From Saprospiraceae bacterium (lineage in GTDB: Bacteria; Bacteroidota; Bacteroidia; Chitinophagales; Saprospiraceae), in contig JADJLG010000001.1 of the NCBI GenBank assembly GCA_016710235.1, forward strand, positions 1,849,501 to 1,913,500: 64,000 nucleotides of DNA, given 5' to 3'. Each line of letters starts with the position of its first letter. The stretch's first letter is position 1. The translations under genes and the position numbers were made by a program. Of the stretch, positions 25,673-35,005 are shown piece by piece. A model generated the notes under the pieces. It searched no databases, was not told where the DNA came from, and saw only the letters and a program-made list of their open reading frames with translations.

Positions 25673-27811
25673 TTATTTTTGTTTTTTTACATCATTCAAT
25701 ACATAAATCGACTCTAAGATTTCCTGATCTTTTGAAATAGATTTTAAAAAATCTTCATTTCTTCCCACTCTGCTGGAATCCATATTGATATAATCCATAT
25801 CGGATTGAAGGTTTGTACTCTTCAGATGTGGAATCACATCTTTCCCCAGATTCTCGAACTTCTTTGCCAATTCATTCCTTTCTTTCATTATACCAGCAAA
25901 TCTGTCATAATTCAAAGGAAAAACTTGTTGATCTCTGAGACTTTTCAACCTTTTAGCATTTTCATCAATCAAACTATATGTCGGATTGTTTTTTATTCTG
26001 TCTTTGCTTTTGGCTTTAATTTCATCTAAATTGGAAATTGAAAATACATTTTGAACGTAATTTTCTTTTTTGATTACGTCGTATGGCATTGGATGCTCGT
26101 ATTCTTTTTCGCCATTATCCAGATAGGTATAATAATTCGGTACCAAAACATCTGGTTCAACACCTTTCAATTGAACAGAACCTCCATTTACCCTATAGTA
26201 TTTTTGAATCGTGATTTTTACTTCACCAAGTGGTTTTACAGCGATAGGATCACCACCTGAAGCGAGTTGAATCACATTTTGATTAACAGTCCGATCCAGA
26301 TTTACAAATCGCTGGACAGTACCTTTTCCAAATGTAGATTCACCACCTAAAATTACCGCTCGTTTGTAATCCTGAAGACATGCTGCGATAATTTCTGAAG
26401 CTGATGCACTGTTGCTGTTTACCAGAATTACCATTGGTCCATCAAAATGTACAGAAGGGTCAGGATCCATATATGGACTTATATTGCCACGGCTACGTAC
26501 CTGCACGATTGGTCCTTCCTCGATGAATAAACCAGCCATCTCAACAACTTCTTGCAGGGATCCACCGCCATTGTTTCTTAGGTCCAATATCAAACTCGTA
26601 GCACCTTCAGCTTTTAGTTTTTTCAGCTCATTCGCGATATCTTTAGCTGCACTTGGACCATTAGGATTGTCAAAGTCTGCATAAAATCTAGGCAATTTGA
26701 TGTAGCCTACGTGCGAAAGCAAACTATCCACACCGATAATTGCCGACCTGGCAAATCCTTCATCCATGATGACCTCATCTCTCGTAATTGTTATATCCTT
26801 TACCACACCACTGGATTTCTTGACTTTGAGTGTGACGATTGTGCCTTTTTTACCGCGAATCATTTTAACGACATCATCGATCACCATCCCTTTGATGTCA
26901 ACTGGATTTTGATCTTTTTGCTGTACGCTCAGAATGAGGTCATTGTTTTCGAGATCTTTTTGTTTCCAAGCCGGGCCACCCGGAACAATGGATACCACTT
27001 TAGTATATTCACGGTCAGTTTGCAGTCGGGCTCCGATTCCTTCCAGTTTACCGGTCATGTTGATATTGAAATCTTCTTTATCTTTTGGAGAGAGGTAGTC
27101 TGTATGTGGATCATATTGATGTGTCAATGTATTGAGATAGATTTCAAAACGATCATTGCGTTTGAATTCTTTCATCCTTTTAAACCACCCTTCGAAATTA
27201 TCTTTGACTTCTTTTCTAATATCAATTTCCAGACTGTCTGCTGGTTTGGTTTTGTTTTCTTTTTCGAGATTTTTTTTGTCATCATAATATCGACTCATCA
27301 ATTCATATTGGATTGATTTTCGCCAGAAATCCTTGAGCTCTGCATCATCTTTTGCGTATGGTCTGATCTCTTCATCCAAAGAAATGTTTTCTTCTGATTT
27401 GAATACGAAAGGCATATCAATGAATGAATAAAAATAGCTTTCTGCTTTTTCCAAGGCTTTGTCCATCAAATCATTAGACTTATCAAAGAATGAAGTTTCA
27501 CCATTCTTGAACTGGTCATCGATGAGCATTCTTTCTGATTCCAAAAGATTTAGATCCTGTGATGTAAACAGGCGTTTTCCGGCATCCAGGTTGAGTAAAT
27601 ACTCTTTAAATACCGTTTGCGAAAAATCGTCATTGACATTTTGTGGACTGTAATGATATCCTTGAAGGATGTCATAAACGCTCTTCAGTAGCAGGCCTTC
27701 GCGAGATTTTGGTTCAGGTTCTGTGCGGCAATAAGCTGTCAGACAAATCACCAGTATAAAGGATGGCATCAAAAATAACCAGGATCTTTTATATTCCATT
27801 TTTTGCTTCAT
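25673..27811 (-). CDS. prc: Tail-specific (C-terminal processing) protease, S41A family
   Basis: 712 residues, the long Prc/Tsp type. An N-terminal hydrophobic signal or anchor (about 11-27) is followed by the family's N-terminal helical domain (about 35-230). A PDZ domain comes next ('GIGARLQTDREYTKVVSIVPGGPAWK', about 255-345), then the S41 protease domain. Ser at about 469 in 'NSNSASASEII' and Lys at about 494 in 'GESTFGKGTVQ' form the catalytic dyad with the usual 25-residue spacing. A C-terminal DUF3340-like helical tail ends the protein. It degrades periplasmic proteins from their C-termini. Confidence 0.93.
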   Translation of the reverse strand: MKQKMEYKRSWLFLMPSFILVICLTAYCRTEPEPKSREGLLLKSVYDILQGYHYSPQNVNDDFSQTVFKEYLLNLDAGKRLFTSQDLNLLESERMLIDDQFKNGETSFFDKSNDLMDKALEKAESYFYSFIDMPFVFKSEENISLDEEIRPYAKDDAELKDFWRKSIQYELMSRYYDDKKNLEKENKTKPADSLEIDIRKEVKDNFEGWFKRMKEFKRNDRFEIYLNTLTHQYDPHTDYLSPKDKEDFNINMTGKLEGIGARLQTDREYTKVVSIVPGGPAWKQKDLENNDLILSVQQKDQNPVDIKGMVIDDVVKMIRGKKGTIVTLKVKKSSGVVKDITITRDEVIMDEGFARSAIIGVDSLLSHVGYIKLPRFYADFDNPNGPSAAKDIANELKKLKAEGATSLILDLRNNGGGSLQEVVEMAGLFIEEGPIVQVRSRGNISPYMDPDPSVHFDGPMVILVNSNSASASEIIAACLQDYKRAVILGGESTFGKGTVQRFVNLDRTVNQNVIQLASGGDPIAVKPLGEVKITIQKYYRVNGGSVQLKGVEPDVLVPNYYTYLDNGEKEYEHPMPYDVIKKENYVQNVFSISNLDEIKAKSKDRIKNNPTYSLIDENAKRLKSLRDQQVFPLNYDRFAGIMKERNELAKKFENLGKDVIPHLKSTNLQSDMDYINMDSSRVGRNEDFLKSISKDQEILESIYVLNDVKKQK

Positions 27812-27934
27812 TTGTTGAGTATAAACGCGATAATGCTTAAATAAGACTCATCAAAGCACAAAGTTCACTTTTTTTAGCAAAAGTTTAACCAAATGAATGA
27901 GCTTATCAATTTGGAATAAATAGAAGGATCTAAA

Positions 27935-28516
27935 CTAAGCGTCAACCCAGCTGGTGACGTCCTCAACTGGCTTTCGAGAGGAGTTGAACTGCAATTCCGG
28001 TTTTTTCCATCCCATAAAAAAGTACCCAAGGCATTCAGTCGTTTCATCTAAGGGATAGAAATCATTAAAATCCTTAATGGCCGAAGGAGTAGACCAATAT
28101 GATCCGATGTTGAGCACACTACAGGATAACCACAAGTTTTGAACTGCACAAGCCAGGGCAGCGGTTTCTTCCCAAGCCGGGATGAGAGTTTCAGGACTTC
28201 TTTTGATACAAATGGCTATGACTGCGGCAGACTGTAAAGGCTTTTCTCCTGCTTTTTTCCTCTTTTCTTCACTGAAAGTTTCTGGTGAAGCCGTTTTTTT
28301 GTAAAAATTCTGTAAAAATTCGCTGAAACGTGATCTCGCCTGACCGGTGATGACTACAAATCTCCAGGGCTCTGTCTTCTTGTGGGTTGGCGCCCAAGTG
28401 GCATTTTCCAGCATGGCTTTGATTAGTTTTGGATCGATCTCTCCCGGTTGATAAAACTGAGGGTAGACTGCTCTTCTGTTTTTGACCAAATCGCTGAATT
28501 CTTCAAATGTAACCAT
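27935..28516 (-). CDS. Nitroreductase family protein
   Basis: 193 residues, an FMN-dependent oxidoreductase. 'VKNRRAVYPQFY' is the N-terminal FMN-phosphate region (usually R-R-S/T; here R-R-A). 'ATWAPTHKKTEPWRFVVI' is the typical second FMN motif. 'AVQNLWLSCSVLNIGSYWST' and 'LGYFFMGW' complete the fold. It resembles the YdjA-like small subgroup. Electron donor NAD(P)H is expected; the substrate is unknown. It is divergent from the DtxR-type regulator gene with a 58-bp shared promoter region. Confidence 0.88.
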   Translation of the reverse strand: MVTFEEFSDLVKNRRAVYPQFYQPGEIDPKLIKAMLENATWAPTHKKTEPWRFVVITGQARSRFSEFLQNFYKKTASPETFSEEKRKKAGEKPLQSAAVIAICIKRSPETLIPAWEETAALACAVQNLWLSCSVLNIGSYWSTPSAIKDFNDFYPLDETTECLGYFFMGWKKPELQFNSSRKPVEDVTSWVDA

Positions 28517-28546
28517 ATCTTTATTTTAATATGTTAAAAAATAATT

Positions 28547-28554
28547 TAGATTTG
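28547..28554 (+). promoter_or_regulatory. Candidate -7 box of the metal-regulator operon
   Basis: TAGATTTG fits the Bacteroidota TAnnTTTG -7 element, with TTTT (28524-28527) at the 19-nt spacing where TTTG is expected. It lies 20 bp before the ATG at 28575. An imperfect inverted repeat (ATAATTTAG ... CTTAAATTTTAT) surrounds it and could be the regulator's own operator. Confidence 0.45.
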
Positions 28555-28574
28555 CTTAAATTTTATAATAAATT

Positions 28575-29243
28575 ATGACAAGTGCTGCTGAAGATAATTA
28601 TCTGAAGGCAATTTACAAAATAGCCAATTATTCTGGAGATAAAACAGTCAGTACCAAATCCATAGCCGAAGAAATGCAAACTTCGGCGCCTGCAGTGACC
28701 GATATGTTGCACAAACTGGCGGAGAAAAAGCTGGTTCAATATCAAAAGTATTACGGTGTAAAGCTGAGCAAAGAGGGGCAAGTGGTCGCACTGCAGTTGT
28801 TGCGAAGGCATAGATTGTGGGAGACTTTCCTTCATGATAAGTTGGGATTTTCATGGGCTGAAGTGCACCCATTGGCAGAGCAATTGGAGCATATCAGATC
28901 TGAGGCATTGATCGATAGTCTGGATCAGTTTTTAGGGCAGCCGAAATTTGACCCACACGGAGACCCGATCCCAAATGCCCAAGGCAATATAACCATGAGG
29001 TCACACCTGATCTTGTCTGAGATCGTTCCCGGTGATGAGATCTACCAGATTATTGCTGTAAGACAACAATCAGAAGATTTTTTGAAATTTCTTTCAGAAC
29101 ATAAAATGACACCGGGGCGATGCATAAGGCTCAAATCCGTCAACGCCTTTGACAGAAGCTGTCTGATCATCAATGAGTTGGATGCCAGCATTTCAATCAG
29201 CAATCAGTATGCGAGACAAATTTTCGTAAAAAATATCACATGA
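28575..29243 (+). CDS. DtxR/MntR family metal-dependent transcriptional regulator
   Basis: 222 residues. Residues 1-65 form a winged helix ('TSAAEDNYLKAIYKI', 'TKSIAEEMQTSAPAVTDML'). Residues 66-140 form the dimerisation and metal-binding domain, with His and Glu ligands in 'LLRRHRLWETFL' and 'EVHPLAEQLEHI', and 'DPHGDPIP' after it. The C-terminal part (about 150-222) is a FeoA/SH3-like domain. It would sense Mn(II) or Fe(II) and repress uptake genes. Its last 4 bp overlap the start of the solute-binding protein gene (ATGA), so it sits in the operon it likely controls. Confidence 0.9.
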   Translation: MTSAAEDNYLKAIYKIANYSGDKTVSTKSIAEEMQTSAPAVTDMLHKLAEKKLVQYQKYYGVKLSKEGQVVALQLLRRHRLWETFLHDKLGFSWAEVHPLAEQLEHIRSEALIDSLDQFLGQPKFDPHGDPIPNAQGNITMRSHLILSEIVPGDEIYQIIAVRQQSEDFLKFLSEHKMTPGRCIRLKSVNAFDRSCLIINELDASISISNQYARQIFVKNIT

Positions 29244-30235
29244 GGGCGCTCATCATTTTGATCATTTGGTTCGGGGCAGAATTAGATCAATTAGCTGCTC
29301 AAAAGCTAAAGGTCTTGGCGACTGCATCCATGTGGAAAGATTTGGCCGAACAGATAGGAGGCCCGTTTGTGCAGGTGGACTTGATCGTCCCTGTAGGTTC
29401 AGACCCTCATTCTTACGAACCCACACCTGATGACCTTTTTAAAGTGAATGAAGCTCAACTCATTCTTGTCAATGGTTTGAGCTTTGAAGGTTGGTTGGAC
29501 AAATTGATTCGAAATTCTTCAGCTAAGCACACTCAGGTATTAATAACAAAAGGGGTCAAAGCCCTGTCTAATCCTGAACATCCGGGTGCTTATGATCCAC
29601 ATGCATGGATGACTGCATCAAATGGAGCTATCTACGCTCAAAATATCGCCAATGCTTTAGTCACCTTCGATCCCGCCCACAGCAAAGAATATCAATTTAA
29701 TGCCGGAGTTTATATCAAACAATTGGAAGATCTGGATAGGTACATATTGCAGCAGATTCAACGGATTCCTGCTGAACATCGAGTATTGGTAACATCACAT
29801 GATGCATTTCATTATTATGGTTTGAGATATGGCTTAGAGTTGCATTCACTCCTGGGCACATCTACAGATGCTGATGTACAAGCCGGAGACCTGATATCTA
29901 TCAACGCACTGATTAAGAAAAGAGCAATCCCGGCTATTTTTACAGAGAGTACAGTCAATCCTAAACTGATACAAAGTATTCGGGAAGAAAACAGTATTTC
30001 GATAGGAGGAAGTCTGTATGCAGATTCTTTGGGTGACGAGAAGAGTCCGGCTTCTGATTATCAAAAAATGTTGAGACATAACACTGATGTTATCGTGCGA
30101 GCCTTGACCGGTTCATTTAATTTCACCCATCAAGAAAAATTACTTTCACCTACTGCCGTATATTCATCTTTGATTGGAATTTACCTTTTACTTTTTTATG
30201 CTTTTCTTTATTTAGTTAAAAGTCAAAAAAAATAA
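29240..30235 (+). CDS. Metal ABC transporter solute-binding protein (ZnuA/MntA type), C-terminally anchored
   Basis: 331 residues of cluster A-I metal-binding protein. A signal peptide (1-20) precedes the first ligand His57 in 'GSDPHSYEPTPDD'. His121 is in 'DPHAWM', a third His/Glu region is 'VTSHDAFHYYG' (about 187) and 'FTESTVNPK', and the final acidic ligand is near 'YADSLGDE'. There is no long His-rich loop, which points to Mn or Fe more than Zn. Unusually, residues about 308-327 ('YSSLIGIYLLLFYAFLYLVK') form a C-terminal membrane anchor, so it may stay tethered to the inner membrane. It lies upstream of the ATPase gene by 29 bp. Confidence 0.88.
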   Translation: MRALIILIIWFGAELDQLAAQKLKVLATASMWKDLAEQIGGPFVQVDLIVPVGSDPHSYEPTPDDLFKVNEAQLILVNGLSFEGWLDKLIRNSSAKHTQVLITKGVKALSNPEHPGAYDPHAWMTASNGAIYAQNIANALVTFDPAHSKEYQFNAGVYIKQLEDLDRYILQQIQRIPAEHRVLVTSHDAFHYYGLRYGLELHSLLGTSTDADVQAGDLISINALIKKRAIPAIFTESTVNPKLIQSIREENSISIGGSLYADSLGDEKSPASDYQKMLRHNTDVIVRALTGSFNFTHQEKLLSPTAVYSSLIGIYLLLFYAFLYLVKSQKK

Positions 30236-30264
30236 TGCCAGGAGGGAAATGATTTAGTGTTCAA

Positions 30265-31026
30265 ATGATTATTATGAAAGCTTCAAACCAGTATTCTATT
30301 CAGATTAAGGGCCTGACTGTAGCGTATCAGAGCAAAAAGGTCTTACATTCCATATATCTGAACATTGAGCGCGGACATATTTATGGTCTGATCGGTCCCA
30401 ATGGCGCAGGGAAATCAACCCTATTCAAATGCATCCTGGGCGAAATTAAACCAAACGCAGGAGAAATTTTAATTGAGGACCGGGATCACGTATCTCAGCT
30501 TATGCAAATCGCATATGTTCCCCAGAAAGATGATATCGATTGGGAGTTTCCAGCCCGGGTGAAAGACATCGTTTCTATCGGTAGATTCAGCTCAAAAAAA
30601 TGGTATCAATCTTTCTCCCAAGATGACCATAAAAAAGTGGAGGAGTCATTAAAAAAATTGGATATCACTGATCTGGCAGAGCGTCATATCAGTGAACTTT
30701 CTGGTGGTCAGCAGCAGCGTATGTTTATCGCTCGCGCATTGTGCCAGGAGCCAGAAATTTTCTTGTTGGACGAACCATTTGTGGGTGTAGATGTCAAGAC
30801 AGAAAAGATCATCATGGATACTCTGAAGGAACTGGCAGCTTCAGGTAAAACAATTCTCGTGGTGCATCATGATTTGGATAGTGTACAGCAGTATTTTGAC
30901 AAAGTAATTTTGATCAATCAAAAGCTCATCGGATATGGTAATACAGCTGAAGTGTTTACCAGAGAAAATATATCTGTAACTTACAAGAGCCAAACCCACC
31001 TCATCCAGCAGTATTTTGGAAATTAA
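30265..31026 (+). CDS. Metal ABC transporter ATP-binding protein
   Basis: 253 residues. All ABC motifs are present: Walker A 'GPNGAGKST' (about 44-52), Q-loop 'YVPQKDDIDW', signature 'LSGGQQQR' (about 149-156), Walker B 'IFLLDEPFVG' and the switch His in 'VVHHDLD'. It is typical of MntB/ZnuC-like ATPases of the manganese/zinc/iron class. The frame starts at 30265 (MIIMKASNQ), and the second Met at 30274 is equally possible. No permease gene follows: its stop overlaps the convergent cutC by 4 bp, so the membrane partner must be elsewhere or lost. Confidence 0.92.
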   Translation: MIIMKASNQYSIQIKGLTVAYQSKKVLHSIYLNIERGHIYGLIGPNGAGKSTLFKCILGEIKPNAGEILIEDRDHVSQLMQIAYVPQKDDIDWEFPARVKDIVSIGRFSSKKWYQSFSQDDHKKVEESLKKLDITDLAERHISELSGGQQQRMFIARALCQEPEIFLLDEPFVGVDVKTEKIIMDTLKELAASGKTILVVHHDLDSVQQYFDKVILINQKLIGYGNTAEVFTRENISVTYKSQTHLIQQYFGN

Positions 31027-31733
31027 ATTGATGCTTGATGGATCGCATCCAATATTGAAACAAAAGTATCGTATTGCGGTATTTCTCTAGAATTTTGCTG
31101 ATTTGAATCGGATTTCGGAATAGCTGAAAAGTGGACTCTGTCGACTGATGTTTCTTTCAAAAAATCGACTAACCCGATTGCACGAATTCCTCCACCGGCC
31201 ATGATTTGCAGCTCACCTGACGACAATTCCATAAGTCTTTTAAAATGAATCGCGTCTTCCATTGGAGATTTGTTTCTCCCAGAACAAAGTAATCTTTGGA
31301 CCTTATATTTCTTCAAGATCCTCATTGCTTCTTCAACATCGGGCACCGCCTCAAATGCTCGATGAAAGCAAAGTTTGGTTTGATAGCCAAATTCCTCACG
31401 CAACTCGTAGAGGAAAGTTTCATCAATAGTGTTACCATCCACCAGAGCACCGATGACAAAGCAGTAATCACCTATGTCTTGAAAAGCTGAAATGTCCTCG
31501 AAAATGATTGATTTTTCAACTCTTGAATAAATGAAATCTCCTTTACGAGGTCTGATTAATACACTTATTTCACCTTTGAAGTTTTCAGCACATTTTTTGA
31601 CAAATCCAATCGATGGAGTAAGTCCACCACAACTGAGATCACTGCAAATTTCGATGCCATCGACATCGAAATTGTTAGCAAACTCTAAAGCATCATAGTC
31701 AGTCAGGCAGAGTTCACTGGAGATCCGAGACAT
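31023..31733 (-). CDS. cutC: Copper homeostasis protein CutC
   Basis: 236 residues with the CutC TIM-barrel pattern: 'ALEFANNFDVDGIEICSDLSCGGLTPSIGF', 'ISVLIRPRKGDFIYS', 'FCFHRAFE'-like 'LCFHRAFEAVPDVEEAM', 'RLLCSGRNKSPMEDA' and 'IMAGGGIRA'. It is cytoplasmic. The family is named for copper tolerance, but its biochemical activity is uncertain. It lies 23 bp downstream of the superoxide dismutase gene on the same strand. Together with the metal-uptake genes across the convergent border this makes a small metal/oxidative-stress neighbourhood. Confidence 0.9.
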   Translation of the reverse strand: MSRISSELCLTDYDALEFANNFDVDGIEICSDLSCGGLTPSIGFVKKCAENFKGEISVLIRPRKGDFIYSRVEKSIIFEDISAFQDIGDYCFVIGALVDGNTIDETFLYELREEFGYQTKLCFHRAFEAVPDVEEAMRILKKYKVQRLLCSGRNKSPMEDAIHFKRLMELSSGELQIMAGGGIRAIGLVDFLKETSVDRVHFSAIPKSDSNQQNSREIPQYDTFVSILDAIHQASI

Positions 31734-31756
31734 CTGAACTATATAAGTTTGTCATT

Positions 31757-32365
31757 TTATTTGTGAGACTGATACAGTTGATTGACAAATGCCCAGTTGA
31801 TCACATTAAAGAAGCCATTAATATAGTCAGCTCTTCGATTTTGATAGAGCAAATAGTAGGCATGCTCCCACACATCCAGACCCAAGATGGGATAACCTCC
31901 ACAACCTAACCCTGACATCAATGGATTATCCTGATTTGGGGTAGAGCATATCTCAAGCTTTCCTCCCGGATGGACACATAACCAAGCCCAACCAGACCCG
32001 AATCTTGTCATGGCTGCCTGTGCAAATTTTTCTTTCATTCCGGTGAAAGAGCCAAACACTGCGTTTATCTGGTTAGCTAATTCACCATTCGGTTCTCCTC
32101 CGCCATGAGGAGATAGCCAGTTCCAGAACATGGAGTGATTGAAATGTCCACCACCGTTATTTCTCACAGCAGCATTTGTCAAATCCAGATTTTTAAGCAA
32201 TGGTTCAATTTCCATTTGATCCATCGGTGTGTCCTTTATAGCAGCATTGAGATTGTTGACATAGGCAGCATGGTGTTTTCCGTGATGTATTTCCATAGTA
32301 CGAGCATCTATATGTGGCTCTAATACTTGTGGATCATAATTTAAAGCAGGAAGTTGAAATGCCAT
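31757..32365 (-). CDS. sod: Superoxide dismutase, Fe/Mn type
   Basis: 202 residues. It has the complete Fe/Mn-SOD set of metal ligands: His27 in 'TMEIHHGKHHAAYV', His near 81 in 'GGHFNHSMFWNWLSP', and Asp/His near 164-168 in 'LDVWEHAYYLLYQNRR'. 'GSGWAWLCVHPGGKL' is in the usual place. It converts superoxide to oxygen and hydrogen peroxide in the cytoplasm. Metal choice cannot be read safely from these residues. The IS30 copy lies about 110 bp upstream of its start and may affect its promoter region. Confidence 0.94.
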   Translation of the reverse strand: MAFQLPALNYDPQVLEPHIDARTMEIHHGKHHAAYVNNLNAAIKDTPMDQMEIEPLLKNLDLTNAAVRNNGGGHFNHSMFWNWLSPHGGGEPNGELANQINAVFGSFTGMKEKFAQAAMTRFGSGWAWLCVHPGGKLEICSTPNQDNPLMSGLGCGGYPILGLDVWEHAYYLLYQNRRADYINGFFNVINWAFVNQLYQSHK

Positions 32366-32475
32366 ATATTTAGATTTTTTTAAGTTGATTTACTTATTGA
32401 ACGTGAAAAAGGATATGCTTGTTTATTATTTTAGCTTTTGTATAAAAAATAGTTTTTTAGAATGTTTTATTTCAT

Positions 32476-33553
32476 GCTGAATTCAACATTTAAGTGCGAC
32501 AAGGTTCAAAAATACTTCATTTGGTGTTTTGTAGCCTAATTTTTTTCTTGGTCGATTATTTATTTGGGATTCAATTCGATCCAAGTCAGTTTGCTTGAGC
32601 ATGGAAAAGTCTGATTTTTTGGCAAGTATTGTCGTATTAAACCATTGATATTTTCATTGCAACCTCTTTCATAAGCGGAATATGGATGAGCAAAGTATAT
32701 CTTAGTATTCAATGCTTTTGCCAATGTTTGATGATCTGCATTTTCTTTTCCATTGTCTAATGTAATTGTATGGCATAAGTTTTTATATTTTTTCAATTTG
32801 CAACTGATTGTTTTGGCTGTGAATTTAGCTTCTTTGGACTCCAGCTTAATGATCTTGACAAACAAGGATTTTCTTTCCACCATACTGGCAATTTGGGACT
32901 TATGATTCTTTCCTACTATAGTATCTCCTTCCCAATCTCCATACCTTTTTTGAGATTCAACAATCTTTGGTCTATCTTCAATACATACTCTGTTTTTGAT
33001 AATTCCCCTTTGTTTATAGGTATTTTTGCGTCTTCGCCTACTTCTGTGGGAATGTCTTAAATTACTCCATAGATCACCTCCTTTCCTTTTATCTTCATAT
33101 ACATATTGATATATGCACTCTTTACTAACCCTTTCATACTTATCAATATTCGCTCGACCTTCGATTTGCTCTGGGCTCCACTTGATTTTAAGTAATTGAT
33201 CCACTTTGCTTTTAAGATCGCTTGTAATTTTATTCTTCCTTCCCTTTCCTTGTGCTCTCTGTTCACTCCGATCCTGAGCTCTTGCGCTTCCATATAACTT
33301 GTATGAACCAGGTGAAGAGTTTCTATCGAGTTCCCGATATATAGTGCTTCTATGATATCCTAATTCCACAGCAATCTGAATAATGCTCATTCCTTGCCTT
33401 TTAAATTGTTCAATTAATACCCTTTGAGGGTAGGTGATTTGTTTATACATTTGTGTACAGTTAAAAATCTTGAGGGGAAAGTACCTATTTTTATAATAGG
33501 TCTTTCTCCAAAAGAATGTTTTATTAACTGTCGCACTTATTTATGGAATCTAG
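32476..33553 (-). mobile_element. IS30-family insertion sequence, copy 1
   Basis: A 1078-bp element, about 98% identical by eye to 45074-46151. The imperfect terminal inverted repeats share the core TAAGTGCGACA (left end GCTGAATTCAACA..., right end complement CTAGATTCC...). TCAT occurs directly on both sides (32472-32475 and 33554-33557) and may be a 4-bp target duplication. The single transposase gene is on the minus strand. The element lies between the sod and EamA-transporter genes. Confidence 0.88.
32483..33450 (-). pseudogene. IS30 transposase, 3'-frameshifted (copy 1)
   Basis: The N-terminal helix-turn-helix ('MSIIQIAVELGYHRSTIYRELDRN') and the DDE catalytic core are intact: Asp in 'DWEGDTIVG', Asp in 'TLDNGKEN', Glu in 'ERGCNENINGLIRQYLPK'. 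A T-run at 32615-32620 has 6 T where copy 2 has 7 (45213-45219). The last 45 or so residues are therefore read out of frame and the product stops early at 32560 (296 residues). Because all catalytic residues remain, some activity is possible. The shift could also be an assembly error in a homopolymer. Confidence 0.85.
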
Positions 33554-33566
33554 TCATTAAATAAGA

Positions 33567-34454
33567 CTAAATCGCTGGAATTCTCCTTCTATTTTTTGCA
33601 AAAGGATAAGTGAATACAACCAACAATATGATTGCAACACCGGAATAAAATCGGAGTGACATGTCTTTATTATTATTGATGAGAAAGTATGAAAGAATAA
33701 TCCCATAAACAGGTTCCAGATTAAATGCCAGCATCGCAGTAAATGCACTTAGATGTCTGAGCGATGCGACGGTGAGTGCAAAAGCTACAACAGTACAAAA
33801 TAGAGATAATAAAATAAGATAAAAAGAGTCAGTGGTATTTGGAATAAATTTGTTGCTTGGCTGAAAATAATCTAAAATAATGAGTACAGAACCTGACATC
33901 AACCACACTGAAAATAATTCCAGAAAAGTGATTTGTAATGGGCCTGCCGTGGAGATATATTTTTTGTTTAATGTGGCAAATAAACCTGACAACATTGCTG
34001 CTACAATTCCGACCCACAAGCCAATCTGATAATCAAAGCTTAGACCCCCTGCAATTAAAATGATTCCTGGCAAAATCAAAAGACTAAATAATATGTCTGT
34101 TTTGTTCATTGAACGTCGATAAATCATACTTTCGAACAATGAGGTGAAAAAAGGAATGGTGGCAAGGCATATCATTGCAACGGATGAGTTGGACAGCTTA
34201 ATTGATCCATAAAAACATATCCAATGTAAACCCACGATTGCTCCTACTCCCATAAGCCTGAACAAATTTTTTGGTGTAGGCCAGGAACTTTTTTCCCAAA
34301 AAAGGACTGGTATAAGAATTAGACAAGTAAGCAGCGCGCGCCACCATACCAGCCAGATCGCAGAAAGTTGTATCAATTCTCCCAATATGCCTGTAAATCC
34401 AAAAAGAAATACTGCAAGATGTAGAAACACAAACGAACGATGAATTTTTATCAA
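33567..34454 (-). CDS. EamA/DMT family transporter
   Basis: 295 residues with about ten transmembrane helices in two EamA repeats. Examples are 'FVFLHLAVFLFGFTGILGEL', 'AIVGLHWICFYGSIKLSNSS', 'VAMICLATIPFFTSLFE' and, in the second half, 'LLSLFCTVVAFALTVASL' and 'LNLEPVYGIILSYFLIN'-like ends. The drug/metabolite superfamily exports small metabolites such as amino acids; the substrate here is unknown. Its stop codon is 14 bp from the right end of IS copy 1. It is divergent from the peroxiredoxin gene across a 61-bp gap. Confidence 0.9.
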   Translation of the reverse strand: MIKIHRSFVFLHLAVFLFGFTGILGELIQLSAIWLVWWRALLTCLILIPVLFWEKSSWPTPKNLFRLMGVGAIVGLHWICFYGSIKLSNSSVAMICLATIPFFTSLFESMIYRRSMNKTDILFSLLILPGIILIAGGLSFDYQIGLWVGIVAAMLSGLFATLNKKYISTAGPLQITFLELFSVWLMSGSVLIILDYFQPSNKFIPNTTDSFYLILLSLFCTVVAFALTVASLRHLSAFTAMLAFNLEPVYGIILSYFLINNNKDMSLRFYSGVAIILLVVFTYPFAKNRRRIPAI

Positions 34455-34481
34455 TTCACTGATTTATTGACCACAAATATC

Positions 34482-34489
34482 TACATTTG
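34482..34489 (+). promoter_or_regulatory. Candidate -7 box for the peroxiredoxin operon
   Basis: TACATTTG matches TAnnTTTG and lies 26 bp before the peroxiredoxin ATG, which would give a short untranslated leader. No clear TTTG is seen at the 19-nt spacing upstream, so only half of the promoter is supported. Confidence 0.4.
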
Positions 34490-34515
34490 CATCCCTTTTA
34501 AAGAAATAAATAATT

Positions 34516-34995
34516 ATGAATCCTTTGCATATAGGCGATAAAGCTCCAAGTTTTAAACTGATTTCAAGTGATAAAAAAGAAGTAAATCTTTCTGATTTTG
34601 AGGGAAAAACAGTGTTGTTGTTATTTTTTCCTTTTGCTTTTACAGGGACTTGCACTAAAGAAATGTGCATGATGCGTGATGATATAACAAGATACCAAAA
34701 TGTAAAAGCAGAAGTTGTAGGCATTTCAGTTGATTCACCTTTTACATTGGCTAAGTATAAAGAAGAACACCAATTGAATTTCCTTCTTTTGTCAGATTTT
34801 AACAAAGCTGCTTCAAAAGCATATGGATGTTTATATGAGGAATTTAGCTTGGGTCTGTTGGGAGTTTCGAAGAGATCAGCATTTGTGATAGATGGAACTG
34901 GAGAAATTAAATATATTGAAATATTGGAGAATGCCTCTGAAATTCCTAATTTCGCCAAGATTAATACAGTTATTGAATCCATTACCACAAACTAA
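34516..34995 (+). CDS. Peroxiredoxin (AhpC/TSA, Bcp/AhpE-like)
   Basis: 159 residues of thioredoxin-fold peroxidase. 'FFPFAFTGTCTKEMC' holds the PxxxTxxC active site with peroxidatic Cys46; Cys51, five residues on, has the Bcp-type resolving-Cys spacing. 'FLLLSDFNKAASKAYGC' and 'KRSAFVIDGTGEIKYIEI' are standard downstream elements. It reduces hydrogen and organic peroxides in the cytoplasm. It starts a tight plus-strand cluster with clpS and aat, only 10 bp ahead of clpS. Confidence 0.92.
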   Translation: MNPLHIGDKAPSFKLISSDKKEVNLSDFEGKTVLLLFFPFAFTGTCTKEMCMMRDDITRYQNVKAEVVGISVDSPFTLAKYKEEHQLNFLLLSDFNKAASKAYGCLYEEFSLGLLGVSKRSAFVIDGTGEIKYIEILENASEIPNFAKINTVIESITTN

Positions 34996-35005
34996 TCCAA
35001 AGCAA

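Noticed and set aside
26711..27316. A 201-residue open frame opposite the tail-specific protease gene
   Set aside because: It lies wholly antisense to a well-supported S41 protease and reads as a Phe/Ile-rich shadow with no family pattern.
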